Below, piece by piece: positions 34,321-45,137 of a stretch of DNA of 64,000 nucleotides. The number at the start of each line of letters is the position of its first letter. Positions within the stretch are counted from its first letter, which is position 1. A program made the position numbers and the translations under genes. Below the pieces are notes generated by a model. That model saw only the letters and a program-made list of their open reading frames with translations, made no database searches and was not told where the DNA came from. The stretch is from Plectrocnemia conspersa (lineage: Eukaryota > Arthropoda > Insecta > Trichoptera > Polycentropodidae), in assembly GCA_009617715.1 (NCBI GenBank), contig VTFK01000188.1, forward strand, positions 1,240,001 to 1,304,000, in the 5' to 3' direction.

Positions 34321-35920
34321 TATTTATTTTATTATATACTTTCAAATCTTTATTTTACTCGTAATGAGGATAAGCATGCTATTTTATTTATGAAGCAATA
34401 GACAGTTTTAAGAGAAAAGTTTCCGATTTAAAAACTACTGCATCGTCAGTAGACATCTAGCATATCAAAGTGCTAATAAAACAATATCATATAGCTACAA
34501 CCCAAGTATGTTCTTCCATTGTAGAAGGAAAAAATAAGCACACTTTTAAAAAATAACAGTTATATTTTTATATATGAAAAGTTGATAGAGACATTAGTAT
34601 AATTTTATTAAAAATATGAACCAGTACGATATACAAATAAATTTAAATTTAATAATGCCCTAACTTTGGTTCTAATTAGGTACTCTTTTTTGTCAAAATA
34701 TAATAACGGTTTAGGGCGTGAGACTCATTTCAAACACGACACCATTGAATTGATAATAAGAACTTACGTACACTATTTATATTCAAATGAATAGAGAACA
34801 GAAAAGAAACGCTGGTCGAGCATTCATCTCAATTTTTACACCAAACAGCAGCTTGTGTGTATACATATGTAGAATTGGGACTCTTTTCAATTTCACCTTT
34901 TTCAAAACACACAGCATAAAAAACAAGAACCCCATGTGTGTCACGGTTATTGTGAAAGATCGAGCAGTCGTACCACATGCAGTATTGATAGAATAATACA
35001 AAACGCACATGTTTTTTTTTTCTGTAATATTTGATCAAGTGCTCTGGATGCATCATCCGATTTCACTATTAGCAACACAGCGTGTAGTCGCACGTAATGA
35101 AACCAACATTTTGCCCACAATGTAACACAATAATAACGGCTCGGCTCGACTTTCGAACTATGATAATGCGAACCGGTTGTGAACCGGTTCTGTGTTAAAT
35201 GATACTGGAGAGGAATCGAATTGAGAAAGACTTTCTTGCGGTCGCAATCCTAGACTATGGTGTGGTCTAATTAAAACTACGTATCAGAAACGATCAATAC
35301 AATAATTTAGATACCTTCTAAATGTTTAATTTATATCATATAAAATTATAATAATAGTATTTCGAATGTATATTTTATTCTTCAACGCAAAAAGCTTTTT
35401 AAAAGTGGTTCCCAATAACACAACAATTTTAGGAATAAATGCTTAGTAACTAATAAATGAAATAGTATTTTTTTTATAAATATATTGTTATAATTTGACA
35501 AACTCAACGATGCCATCCAAGTCCTGTGGATGTGAAGTATTCAATGAAATTTGGCTACTCTTGAATTTCAAATGCGAATTGAGTAACGAATTCGGTATTT
35601 AAAAATTCTAATAATAGGATTGGAGTCTTTAATTATGATTAACAATAAGTTAATTTTTAACAAGGATTGTTATATTAATTAAAATAATTTTTTGCTATAA
35701 AAATAATTGATGAGTTTTTTTACAGAATATATTTGTTACATAATACATATTGAAACTTATTTAAAAAGTATGATAATTTTTTTCTATAAAAATTCTGGGT
35801 ACTTATAAAAAATATTCCCAGGATTTTTGTTTTGGAGTATGTATCAGTAATCATATATTTTTTTTCAGTAACGTGCGACTTTTTATTTTAATACTAATTA
35901 TAGTTTTAGCTTTTTAACTT
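34321..35920. other. AT-rich spacer with a small balanced island
   Basis: 34780-35280 is more balanced, with opposed overlapping frames (34783-35056 on both strands), which argues against coding. GAACCGGTTGTGAACCGGTT at 35170-35189 contains two AACCGGTT palindromes 11 bp apart, a possible binding site for a dimeric factor such as Grainyhead. No gene supported. Confidence 0.35.
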
Positions 35921-35924
35921 TCAT

Positions 35925-36525
35925 TAGGTCAAGTCCAAAATACAAACATAGCCAACTCATCTCTCAGGGGAAAATAAGCGGGAGAATATGTACAGACAGA
36001 CATCGCATCTCACATATTGCTCCATAGTTTGTCTGCGTTTCGATGTTTTTAAATTATAGTTATTCTTACCGATATTACTATGGACTTCTAATATAAGAGG
36101 GCTGATCAAAGTATATTCAAACCGAATTGCCGTCGCCGTCGCACTGCGACGGCGCCGACACGATTTTATTGCTTTTGACGTGAATTTTTGCCTTCTGAGA
36201 AGAGATAATTGTTTTGTGTGCTCTCCTATTGGGTAAAATTTGGGTTAGATGTGCTTTCTTCGATTCTCACTCGTAATATTGTTATAAAAAGTCTTAAAAC
36301 ACGATTAATTATCAGATAAATATTATTAGTAGATATTTTTAATAATTTTTAATGTCTAATTAAAATATTTTGCTTAAAATATAATGCAAATTTTTATATT
36401 TATTTGTAGCATAGAAAGGGTTAATTTGTATTCACGAAATTATATTTCGATGTTAAAACATCTATATAAAATGCTATTATTGTCATGAGGCCCGGAATCA
36501 TTGTTTTCCCAGAGCCTCCATGCTA
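35925..36525 (+). repeat. Repeat B copy 2 (one hairpin arm left)
   Basis: Opens CATTAGGTCAAGTCCAAAAT, passes ACTCATCTCTCAGGGGAAAA, CATCGCATCTCACATATTGC and CAAAGTATATTCAAACCGAA. It then keeps only the right-hand arm (CTGCGACGGCGCCGACACGA, TTTTGACGTGAATTTTTGCC, TGCTCTCCTATTGG) with a remnant of the hairpin tip (GCCGTCGCCGTCGCA, 36129-36143) just before it. It ends GTAGCATAGAAAGGGTTAAT and GGCCCGGAATCATTGTTTTC. Same overall order as B1 and B3. Confidence 0.85.
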
Positions 36526-36555
36526 TATAGTATATATTTTCGGGGTTCTTATCTA

Positions 36556-37431
36556 CGCTCGGGATAAGGAAGCCGATTTGTTATTGTGTGCGTGTACATG
36601 TATATGAGAGGGAGAAGCGATGTAGCGTGTACTTCGCTGTCTCGCTTTCTCTCGCTGTCTCTCTTAGTAAGGACAGTCGCTGATTCGTCAACGCTGGTAT
36701 TCGTCATTAAAGTGCAGTGTGGCACAGAAGTTCGATCTTCTGTAGTGATTTATTTTAAATAATTTTGTGTTGATATTGGTTTAAAACCCAGATATGCCCT
36801 CTGTCCCATGGGTAGGTCACTAAACTCGTGCCACTGTTTTTTTTATTTATAAATGAAATTTTAAGAGAACAAAATTTCTTGGGCATATCTGGGTTAATTG
36901 ATATCAAGGCTTCAAATATACACTGTAAGTTATTCGTTCTATTACCCGTGGATTAAACTATTTTAATTATTTTTCCATTAATCCGTACGTTGTTGGTTTT
37001 TTACACTATTCTCTGTAAGGCTTAAAAAAGTTATTATTCTTATCGTTGGCCAATGATAATTTTTTAATTTATTCAATAGATTCTAATGATTTAATAGAGT
37101 CGTCGAGCCATTAAACAATCTACGAATAATTTCTTTCCCCATTTTATATCTTTTTGCTTTTGAAGAATAGTTAAAGACTTCGTTATTTTTTTGACTAGTG
37201 AAAGATTTTGAATTTTGCAAATATTTAATTGATGACATCAATGTCTGGTTTCTTCGATTATATAATATATTTTTAATTGTCCGTTGAAATTTCCAACTTA
37301 GCTCAGATGTATGTATGTTAAATAAACATATATTTTCTTTTAAAATAAAAAAATTAAATATTCTGAGCAAAATTGCTTTGAGCCACACAGTTCACGCACA
37401 CAATAACAAACCGGAATCCTTATCCCGAGCG
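36556..37431. mobile_element. TA-flanked terminal-inverted-repeat element (876 bp)
   Basis: Terminal inverted repeats of 39 bp (36556-36594 and 37393-37431, 36/39 matching) start CGCTCGGGATAAGGA and end GTTATTGTGTGCGTG. TA dinucleotides at 36554-36555 and 37432-37433 flank them, consistent with TA target duplication, though a TA-TA pair is also compatible with a longer TIR. Inside is a perfect 15-bp inverted pair AACCCAGATATGCCC / GGGCATATCTGGGTT (36785-36799, 36881-36895) and a CT-rich GAGA tract (36628-36666). A 101-codon minus frame (37083-37388) has no transposase motif. Non-autonomous Tc1/mariner-like is the likeliest class. It lies about 30 bp beyond repeat B2. Confidence 0.75.
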
Positions 37432-37433
37432 TA

Positions 37434-37950
37434 CTCTACCTAGAAGTGGTTTTACTCCCTTGGCGTGGCAAACAATCGCCACAATATATTATTGATGTAT
37501 TAAAATATCTTATCATATAAAATAATAAAAATAGGATTTTACAGTCACAGCAGCTCTTCGTGCTGATAATAATATAAATCAAATAATTATGCCAAAAAAA
37601 GCTTTTTTTTTTATTGCACTAATAAATTGATAGAAAAATATAATTTCACTATAACAAAAATCTGTACATGTTAGCAAAAAACATATTTCAAAAATATTAT
37701 TACAATAACAAAAATTAACACTTTATAAAAAAGTTTATGCGCAATTTTTTTACCCATAATTTCATGGCATTTATTAAAACAAAATGGTTCAAAAAAATTT
37801 TATTAAAATTTTCGTATGGATTTCATGTGATCCACGACCTTTCAAATCTAATATGTCATTAGTGACTGATACCACTGATCTATCGTCTGTCAAACTATAC
37901 AAGCATTGATTATATTTTTTACTTCAACTCAAAACGTGTTTGTGATGTCA
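37434..37950. other. AT-rich spacer
   Basis: No gene recognised. Confidence 0.5.
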
Positions 37951-37954
37951 ACGT

Positions 37955-38085
37955 TCTAAAAGTGGTTCTCCATCTGCGCTATAATTAGCGTTTGTTCAGT
38001 GTGTCATTTACTAGACGTCAAGAGAAGCTTCACCACACCGTGACGAAGCGGAAACGTGAACAGCAGTAGATTGTAATTATTGTTA
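37955..38085 (+). repeat. Repeat G copy 2
   Basis: Counterpart of the inverted copy at 26643-26790; see that entry for matching words. The plus-strand order here is CGTTCTAAAAGTGGTTCTCC, TAATTAGCGTTTGTTCAGTG, CACACCGTGACGAAGCGG, GTAGATTGTAAT. Confidence 0.75.
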
Positions 38086-39250
38086 TAATAACCGACGTCT
38101 TAGTAAAATGCGTAATGTGTATAAAAGCATGTACGATATTTTCCGTTGCTCGCATTGTTGTGGTTCTCTAGAAAAATAATAATAAATATGATCGAGCAAT
38201 GTTTACGTTTACGGTTTAACAAATTTCTCGGAAACCTTTATTTTGTGGTAAAAAGAAAATGTTCACGGTCTCATCAGTCATTATTTATGTTTCGTTCGGA
38301 GAAAGCAAAACGGAGAATAATTGCTTATGATCTTGCGAGTAACGTTCATAGGGGAAAAAGGTTTATTTTGTAATTTATTACACCGGTATAATGTATAGTG
38401 GATTAATGCAGTCCGACGATCTTGTGTCCCATCAAGCACCATAGCGAATTCCATTTATTCAGGACGTTGATTGATCGAGTTTGATGATATCGAGCTAGGG
38501 AATCCTTCGACGATGACACATGAATTATTCAGGGCTCTTTATTTGTTGCACGTTGAGTGCTAAGGTGGGATTTTGCAATGAAATGCATTTTTTCCGATCG
38601 CCAATTCTTTATTGCTCAACGTTCTCGTTGTGTGGTGTTTTTTTGGCTGTTTTGCAGTCAAGGTGACCAACCGACTCATAAGGAAACCATTCAACGGCTC
38701 TCATAAAAGGAGATCGCCTCATTAGTATGAAGTCATCGTCGTCATAGCTATGCACATGCAATTTGCAATCTTGTCCTAAATTAATACATTAAATTATGCC
38801 GTGCATGAAATTTTTAATAAGAGCCATGAATCGACTTTTAATTTTTCTTCAAAGCTCAATACCACCAACGATGCGTTCTTTGCAAAAACAATATTGTCCA
38901 AGGGTCATCTTTCAAAAACCATGTTCAAAGTCGCATTTTGAAAAGGAAGTGCCACACCTTACCCAGCCATATATTATTAGTATTATATTAGGGTCGTCGC
39001 ATTTAACTGACAGTTCTGGGAAGCTCTGTATGGTGGTGGTTCAAAGAAAAAAAAACAATAAATTGTTTAAAACAAACAAAAATAACCCACACGTGCCAAA
39101 AAGGAATGAAATAATATGAAACCCACCGAATCGGGAAAATGGAAGTATGCCAGTATAGGTATGCCTGGCATTTCTTGTTTGTTATTTAACCCGGATAACC
39201 GGTGCGGGAATGACGCGTGTAAAATGTATATTTAGAACCCTTTTATAAAC
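38086..39250. other. Balanced block, no gene recognised
   Basis: A TATAAAAG sequence (38120-38127) lies just past repeat G2. The frames 38146-38373 (75 codons) and 38796-39119 (107 codons, opening MPCMKFLIRAMNRLLIFLQS) have no domain, splice context or codon pattern that convinces. Possible conserved non-coding DNA. Confidence 0.3.
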
Positions 39251-40215
39251 GGTAGATGTCTCATGTGACATAAGATTAAACTTCAGTGAATAACTCTCGT
39301 GTATTAGATAGATTTTTTGTTGTAATAAAAAAAAATACAATTTACTATTGTGTTCGGATTATTTATCTAATTCAATAGATCTATTAATAGTCTTGATTGT
39401 ACTGTAATTATCTATGGCTTTTAATGTAGTAAATACTCACTCCATTCATATAATTTATGATACGATTGTGCAATTGAATATAACAGGTTTTGTTAACAAT
39501 AATGCCCAAGGCTATTCAATCTGATTGCACGGCCCTTTTAATTACGAAAGTGTATTGATTGGAAAATTAAATTCACGTTTGATTGACCTCTAATTGTCAT
39601 TGAAAAAATATCTATTATAAATTTCAGTAAATTTAGTATTATAATATATAATAGCATATATTTTAGCTTAGAACCAATCTTTATAGTAAATCTTAAACAC
39701 ATTCCGGTATTATTTACGTTTAAAGCTAAACAATTGTGAGTAAAAACGATTGTGTTTTTGTAAAAAAAATAATATAATACACAATTTCTCTTATATTCTT
39801 TCTAAACGCCAGTTATTAAGAACAATTGGATACCCTAAAACGAGATATTACAAAGGTTGTCAACCATTGAATGAAACCATAGAAAAACAATGTATTATAT
39901 TTATATATATATATATTGGAACATATTATTTCAACAATTGAAAATACGTATGGTTTATATGTTTTGTGATTAATTTTCCTTATTGTTTTTCTTCGAAACT
40001 CTTAGAAAATAAACAGAAAATTAATGATACGTTACTAACAAATATATTATTTCAGAACTAGGTTTTTTTTTTTGCTTTTCCAATCATTAAAAGTTTCATT
40101 GTATGAGTTCCGGATGCATTTCCGCAACACCTGACTGAAATATGTTTTTAAATAATTTCAAAATGTACTTCATCTATCTTACTAAATTATTCAGAATATA
40201 TTATTGTGATTTGTA
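39251..40215. other. AT-rich spacer
   Basis: A TATATATATATAT tract lies at 39900-39917. The frame 39750-39941 is compositional. Nothing else recognised. Confidence 0.5.
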
Positions 40216-40452
40216 TTAACAACTTAACAGGAAGCATTTGTCTGATGTTCCATTTCGATAGTGGTACTGCAGTGTGCTGCTCTCTTGCGATATAAGGTCA
40301 AACATCTTGGAAACAAGAGCCCCAGTGTCAATAGCACCGCTGCTGCATTTCGCATACGCCTCTTCCTGAGACGCTTGCCAAAATTTCGTTTCGATATTCA
40401 GGTCAGACATTTGCGTTTCACCGCTTCGAATCTTGTCCATTCGCCGAGGCGA
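40216..40452 (-). CDS. Coding-like minus-strand open frame, possible terminal exon
   Basis: On the minus strand a fair acceptor (CGCTCGTTTGCAG, at plus 40465-40453) opens onto 78 codons (SPRRMDKIRSGETQMSDLNI at the start, KFWQASQEEAYAKCSSGAID in the middle) and stops at TAA 40216-40218. Composition is protein-like, with few homopolymers, and differs from the AT-driven frames around it. The end (KCFLLSC) is Cys-rich. No poly(A) signal AATAAA was found in the next 70 bases. No family was recognised. It could be a terminal exon of a nested antisense gene, a decayed processed copy, or chance in a balanced block. An internal Met (plus 40437) could also start it. Confidence 0.35.
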   Translation of the reverse strand, partial: SPRRMDKIRSGETQMSDLNIETKFWQASQEEAYAKCSSGAIDTGALVSKMFDLISQESSTLQYHYRNGTSDKCFLLSC

Positions 40453-40458
40453 CTGCAA

Positions 40459-40955
40459 ACGAGCGCTTAATCCAATTCCGAGAATTTTCTAAAAACAAGC
40501 ATGCACACGCAACATTTGCATACCTATATGATACTCGTTCTTGTAAAACGTGAACCCAATCTGAGGCGTTAAAAGTCAGCCATCTCGGAGACCTTGGATC
40601 GGTATTGTCAGTCTATTAAATATTCTAGCCGTCGGCCACCGACGCCGAACAATTTATTACAACACAGCCGAATAATCGATTATATACGCCTGGTTTTGTC
40701 TTGTCACATTCTATCGGCCAAATGTGGGTCACTTGTAGACGAATTAATTTACAAACCGGCAACAATTCCGAGTTATGTAACGACAATAGTCGTTTAACTC
40801 ATCCTGCGCAAGCGATGAGCGATTCCATAGGTCATACTTAGCTAACCATAAAATATACATAAATCTAAATCATTCACTTTCTTTTGAGAAAAATTTAAAA
40901 TAAAATTCTATACCTTGATCATTATGTATATTCTTTATTCATTTAACATAGACAT
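40459..40955. other. Balanced spacer
   Basis: GC-richer to about 40830 with a chance 67-codon frame (40594-40797), then AT-rich. No gene supported. Confidence 0.35.
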
Positions 40956-40959
40956 GTAT

Positions 40960-41035
40960 ATGCAGGTCTACCGAAAAAGGGGGAAGGGAGAGGGGACAAA
41001 TTCCTGGGGCCCAACTCAAAAATCATATATTTGTA
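40960..41035 (-). repeat. Repeat D copy 3 (end fragment, inverted)
   Basis: The reverse complement reads GAGTTGGGCCCC, a pyrimidine-rich stretch and a final AGACCTGCAT. It follows the GC-rich end of D1 (19260-19335), where the corresponding parts are GAGTTGGGCCCC and AGGCCTGATT. It ends about 25-40 bp before repeat B3. Confidence 0.6.
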
Positions 41036-41059
41036 CCTATATACTTATTATTAATTATT

Positions 41060-41735
41060 GTCTTAAAACTTTCATTAGGTCAAGTTCAAAATACTTACTA
41101 AGTTAACTCATCTCTCAGGGAAAAATAAGCGAAAAAACAAGTACAGACAGATATCGCATCTCACATATTATGTGTGTCTGCATTTCAATGGACTTCTAAT
41201 ATAAGAAGGCTGATCGAAGTGTTTACAAACCGAATTTTGGTTAACAGGAGAGCGCAAAAACAATTATCACTTCTAAGAAGGCAAAAATTCACGTCAAAAG
41301 CAATAAAATCGTGTCGGCGCCGTCGCAGTGGGAACGCGTTATCGAGCGTTCCCACTGCGACGGCGACGGCACGATTTTATTGCTTTTGACGTGAATTTTT
41401 GACTTCTGAGAAGGGATAATTGTTTTTTGTGCTCTCCTATTGAACAAAATTCGGTTTATATGTACTTGTTTCGATTCTCACTCGTAATATTATTATAAAA
41501 AGTCTTAAAACACGACTAATTATCAGATAAATATTATTTTTAATAATTTTTAATGCGTAATTAAAATATTTTGCATAAAATATAATGCAAATTTTTATAT
41601 TTATTTGTAGCATAGAAAGCGTTAACTCGTACCTATTATTATTTATTCAAGTAATTTATTACTATGTTGAAAAATATATAAGACGGCATTTTTGTCATAA
41701 GGCCCGGAATCATTGTTTTCCCAGGGCCCGGGTTC
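41060..41735 (+). repeat. Repeat B copy 3, intact foldback form
   Basis: Same outer order as B1 and B2, but both arms are present. The left arm 41227-41336 and right arm 41346-41456 are about 90% complementary (shared GCAAAAATTCACGTCAAAAG / CTTTTGACGTGAATTTTTG, CGCAGTGGGAACG / CGTTCCCACTGCG) around a 9-bp centre. The distal part ends TTGTAGCATAGAAAGCGTTA, then GGCCCGGAATCATTGTTTTC and CAGGGCCCGGG. It would form a stem of over 100 bp. The 71-codon frame 41174-41389 runs across the stem and is an artefact. Confidence 0.9.
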
Positions 41736-42390
41736 GCTCTCGGCGGCCCTGTACGTATATAAGTACATACATAATGATTCTAAAATATACTACATACATA
41801 TTATGTAGTAAATATTTAGTACTTAGTATATATTTATTATTCTGATTTTCATTAAAAAGTGCCTTATAGTAAGTCTCAAGGCCATGTTTTTTATGACAAG
41901 AATAATTTCATATAACATACATTTCGTAGACCCATGTATTTTTGCTAAATATTTATAGAAAACATGTGTACAATTTTTTTACTTATAAAACATATGTTAC
42001 ATTTTCATTCCACTTCCGAGAAAAGAGTATTTTTTTATATCATGGAGCAAAGCAGAGCTTATTATTATTACGTATATAGTATCATGTACTATTTCAGAAT
42101 AAATAAAATTTTATAAAGGTAGCAAAACACTGAGCCTAAGAAAAGGTTGTCTACCTAAAGTCGCCTATAAAAATACAAATATACATACGTCATATCAAAA
42201 ACAATCAAGATGAACTTCTGCTAAAAATGATTTCATACTAAATTTTTTAATTATTTCCTAATTACATCTCAAAACCTAAATCGAAATCAATGTAATGTGT
42301 ATCATAGTTAGACTACATTCTTATTGTTCAATAAAGAATGTATTCGCACATTTTTTTACTATTCGTTTTTCGAATTTTTTTCCAACTATT
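41736..42390. other. AT-rich spacer
   Basis: No gene supported; ATACATAC-type simple sequence near 41765-41800. Confidence 0.5.
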
Positions 42391-42394
42391 CGTA

Positions 42395-43115
42395 AAGTAT
42401 TCATATTTTCGAGTTAATATTTTGCAGCTGTGGACTTTCTCAATAGCTAATAATATTTTTTTCTTCGAGGTACCGCTGCTTTATCTACAGACCAATTGTG
42501 CCTCTTTTTTATATATCGAAATTAATCTTCATATCTTCATGTTATTTATAACATCCATGACCATCACAATTAAAAACCATTGAATAAAATGATGAAAAAA
42601 CACTTTGTAGTTGCCGAAATTCCGAAAATTACTCATATTTTCGAGTTATTATTTTTCAGCTATGTATTTTCTCAATGGATGATATTGAATTCTTAATCTT
42701 TTTAAGTCAATACAAATGATGTTTTAAAATCTGTCAAAAACAATTTATTATGGTAATATTTTTTTGAGCATACGAAGTTGTAGTATTTTCATGCTGCAGG
42801 TATAATTAAAATGAAACATTATACTGATTTATAGTATGAAACACTTAATGCTCTATTATTGTTAAAATTAAAATAAATAGTAAATAACTACTTTTTATTG
42901 TTTAATTTAGATATGTATGTATGTATTAACCTGTATTTTTTTGATTCTTCATAACCTTACGTATATATTCTAATATTTTATAGTTAACTATTAAATATAT
43001 GAATAGTTGAACATAACTTTGTAACTGCCGAAATTCCAGAAATTACTCATGTTTCCGAGATAATATTGCAGCTGTGGACTTTCTCAATGACTGTTATTAA
43101 TTTTATTTCCCTTTA
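42395..43115 (+). repeat. Repeat E array (copies 3, 4 and 5)
   Basis: Three successive head-to-tail occurrences of the E core: 42400-42450 (TTTCGAGTTAATATTTTGCA, CTGTGGACTTTCTCAATAGC), 42598-42685 (CACTTTGTAGTTGCCGAAAT, TACTCATATTTTCGAG) and 43005-43095 (AACTTTGTAACTGCCGAAAT, GCAGCTGTGGACTTTCTCAA). Copy 4 is preceded by CCATGACCATCACAATTAAA as in E6 (inverted). Between copies 4 and 5 lies a body (ATTATGGTAATATTTTT, GCTGCAGGTATAATTAAAAT, TGTATGTATTAACCTGTATT) that recurs alone at 53110-53290. Confidence 0.8.
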
Positions 43116-44160
43116 AATCGATAATGTTTAATTTTAAGTCTGTATGTCAGGTGATAGGTCAATCACCTGTTTATCCAAAATAAAAAAACAGACCCATCCT
43201 AATTATTGAACAGAATATATTTTTATATACATATGTATATAAAAAATAATATTGCCCGCTGTACGAAGAACGACGGCGGTCTATAATTCCATGAAATGAA
43301 TGTACTAAAAGTATATCGTGCATTATTAATAAATTGCCAAATATGATGACGGCAAACGTTGATTTGGTAATAAAAATTGGATCGTTTTTTTGACATTTCA
43401 AGCCATAGCCAATTATCAACGGTGAAGATTGTGATAATATAAATTTTATATAAACATCAAAACTTGAAAATACAGTTTTGGGATGAAACACTACAGTTCA
43501 TTCTCTTTGCTATTAATATTGTCAAAGCTGTTTTTTACCAATGACATGTTTATTCCACGAATCCTAAAAAAATCATAATAAACGCGTACGAAAATACACA
43601 AAAATCCCAAACATTCACACGAAGAAAATCCCCCCAAAAAAATAATGGATTCTCCCAAGTTTTCCGTTCATTTTTTTTTTCTATCTCGAGCCATTCCTCG
43701 CTTCGTAAATTTTCCCGAATTGCGTGGGTCTCCCGTTTTATGCTCGAGCCAGATTTACGATTCAAGTCGACCGATGCTTCTGGGCTTTGCGTTTATTTTA
43801 GCGCTTCCATCACTCGATTCTTGGTGACATAATTCGCGTCGAAGTCTTGCACCGCACAGGAGCCATTCTCCTCGTGTCTGGCAACGTTTATTTGTAGACA
43901 ATGCATCGCCGCGAAGGTTATTCTCGGACGATGGCGGGAGCCAAAAGTTGATTTATCCAGTGCATTCTTGAAATCTCTCCTCAGCGGAGATTCCATCCAT
44001 CTACAAAAAATCTAATACCAAAGCTGCCAAAAATTCGCTCGGTCGATTCAATCGGAGAATACGTAGTAAAAGCAAGGTGACCCCAGTATGTCTACGATGT
44101 TTGGATTCAATCGGTGATTCATAAGCTTGGAATGTACGCAAGACGGATTGAATGATACTT
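43116..44160. other. Mixed spacer, balanced 43550-44120
   Basis: The 106-codon minus frame 43171-43491 is Ile/Phe-rich without domain. 43640-44050 has balanced composition with overlapping opposed frames (43550-43765 minus, 43645-43827 plus, 43793-43996 minus). Possibly conserved non-coding DNA. Confidence 0.3.
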
Positions 44161-44980
44161 TCTCATTAATTAAATTATGCTGAAGGTCATTGTTGAATAT
44201 TCTCACTTTCAATAATTGATTAATATCAAGAGTGTGATGCCAAAAAGTGACATGTGGTCAATGCTCCGAATACCCAAAAAATAATTTAAATTCATTAATG
44301 TCTAGTCACTATAAAGCACTATTTACATTTCAATACGAAGGTCGTCAGAGCAGCGTGCATTGTGTCCGCATGAATTATAATACCAACTATTGTTATGCTA
44401 TATTTTTTGTAGCTTGCTCTCCCTGAGACTCAACGTTTATATAGGGTGCGTTTTTATCGAAATAAGGACAGGTGCTTAACGTTTTTGCCAAGGGTCGTAC
44501 ATATTGTACATTTATAAGTGTAGCAATTCCATTGTTGTGAATCCATATTTATGCTTCTAAATAAAATAATAAACCCTCAGTAGACTTATTTTCGTCGACA
44601 TCCATTATCGACTTTCCCCGGGTTTGCACGGCACCGGGCAAACTTGTCAAATTATTTACAAAGTTTGAAAATAAACGCAAACTTTCAACTCGTTTCCTTT
44701 GAACAAACTTTCGACCATTATGAGTAGATCTTTACAGAGTCGATAATTCAAAATTATCAGCAAAGTTATCCTGAGTGTATTTACGTAGCTTTCCGTTGGG
44801 TTTTATTTATAAATCCAATCTGTGGATAAAAATACACATATTTTTCTTCAGGTGTTGTGTTCGTCTCCGGACATACATAGGTGGCTATCTACAGATTTAT
44901 TTGATGAGCTTTATATACTCCATTTTAGTGATGTTTTTAAGTCACTATTTTCCCTCCATTGCTAGCTGTAGAAACCTGTA
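44161..44980. other. Balanced spacer
   Basis: No gene. TTTTTCTTCAG|GTGTTG (44841-44857) is an acceptor-like site without a convincing exon after it. Composition is balanced around 44390-44760. Confidence 0.35.
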
Positions 44981-44986
44981 TAAACG

Positions 44987-45026
44987 ATCGTTCACACTAC
45001 GACGGTGACGCCGTAGTGTGAACGAT
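44987..45026. repeat. Perfect 15-bp-arm palindrome
   Basis: ATCGTTCACACTACG (44987-45001) and CGTAGTGTGAACGAT (45012-45026) are exact reverse complements around ACGGTGACGC. A T-run follows (45027-45037). GC-rich arms in AT-rich DNA make chance unlikely. Possibly the tip of a foldback element. Confidence 0.85.
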
Positions 45027-45137
45027 TTTTTTTTTTTAAATATATATAACATGTTAAGAATTAAGATGGATGTATTACCGCCTGATCATTATTGATTGTC
45101 GCACGTGAGGTGAGGTGGAAGGGTAATAAAGATATTA

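Noticed and set aside
34783..35056. Cluster of three 69-75-codon frames
   Set aside because: They overlap on opposite strands and in different registers, as expected from a stretch that merely lacks stop codons.
38110..38375. TATAAAAG followed by a 75-codon frame
   Set aside because: The peptide is unrecognised and basic/hydrophobic by composition. No initiator at the right distance.
42395..43115. Regular repeats in the E array considered as a CRISPR-like array
   Set aside because: Only three units, unequal spacing, diverged units and a eukaryotic transposon-type body; no spacers of constant length.
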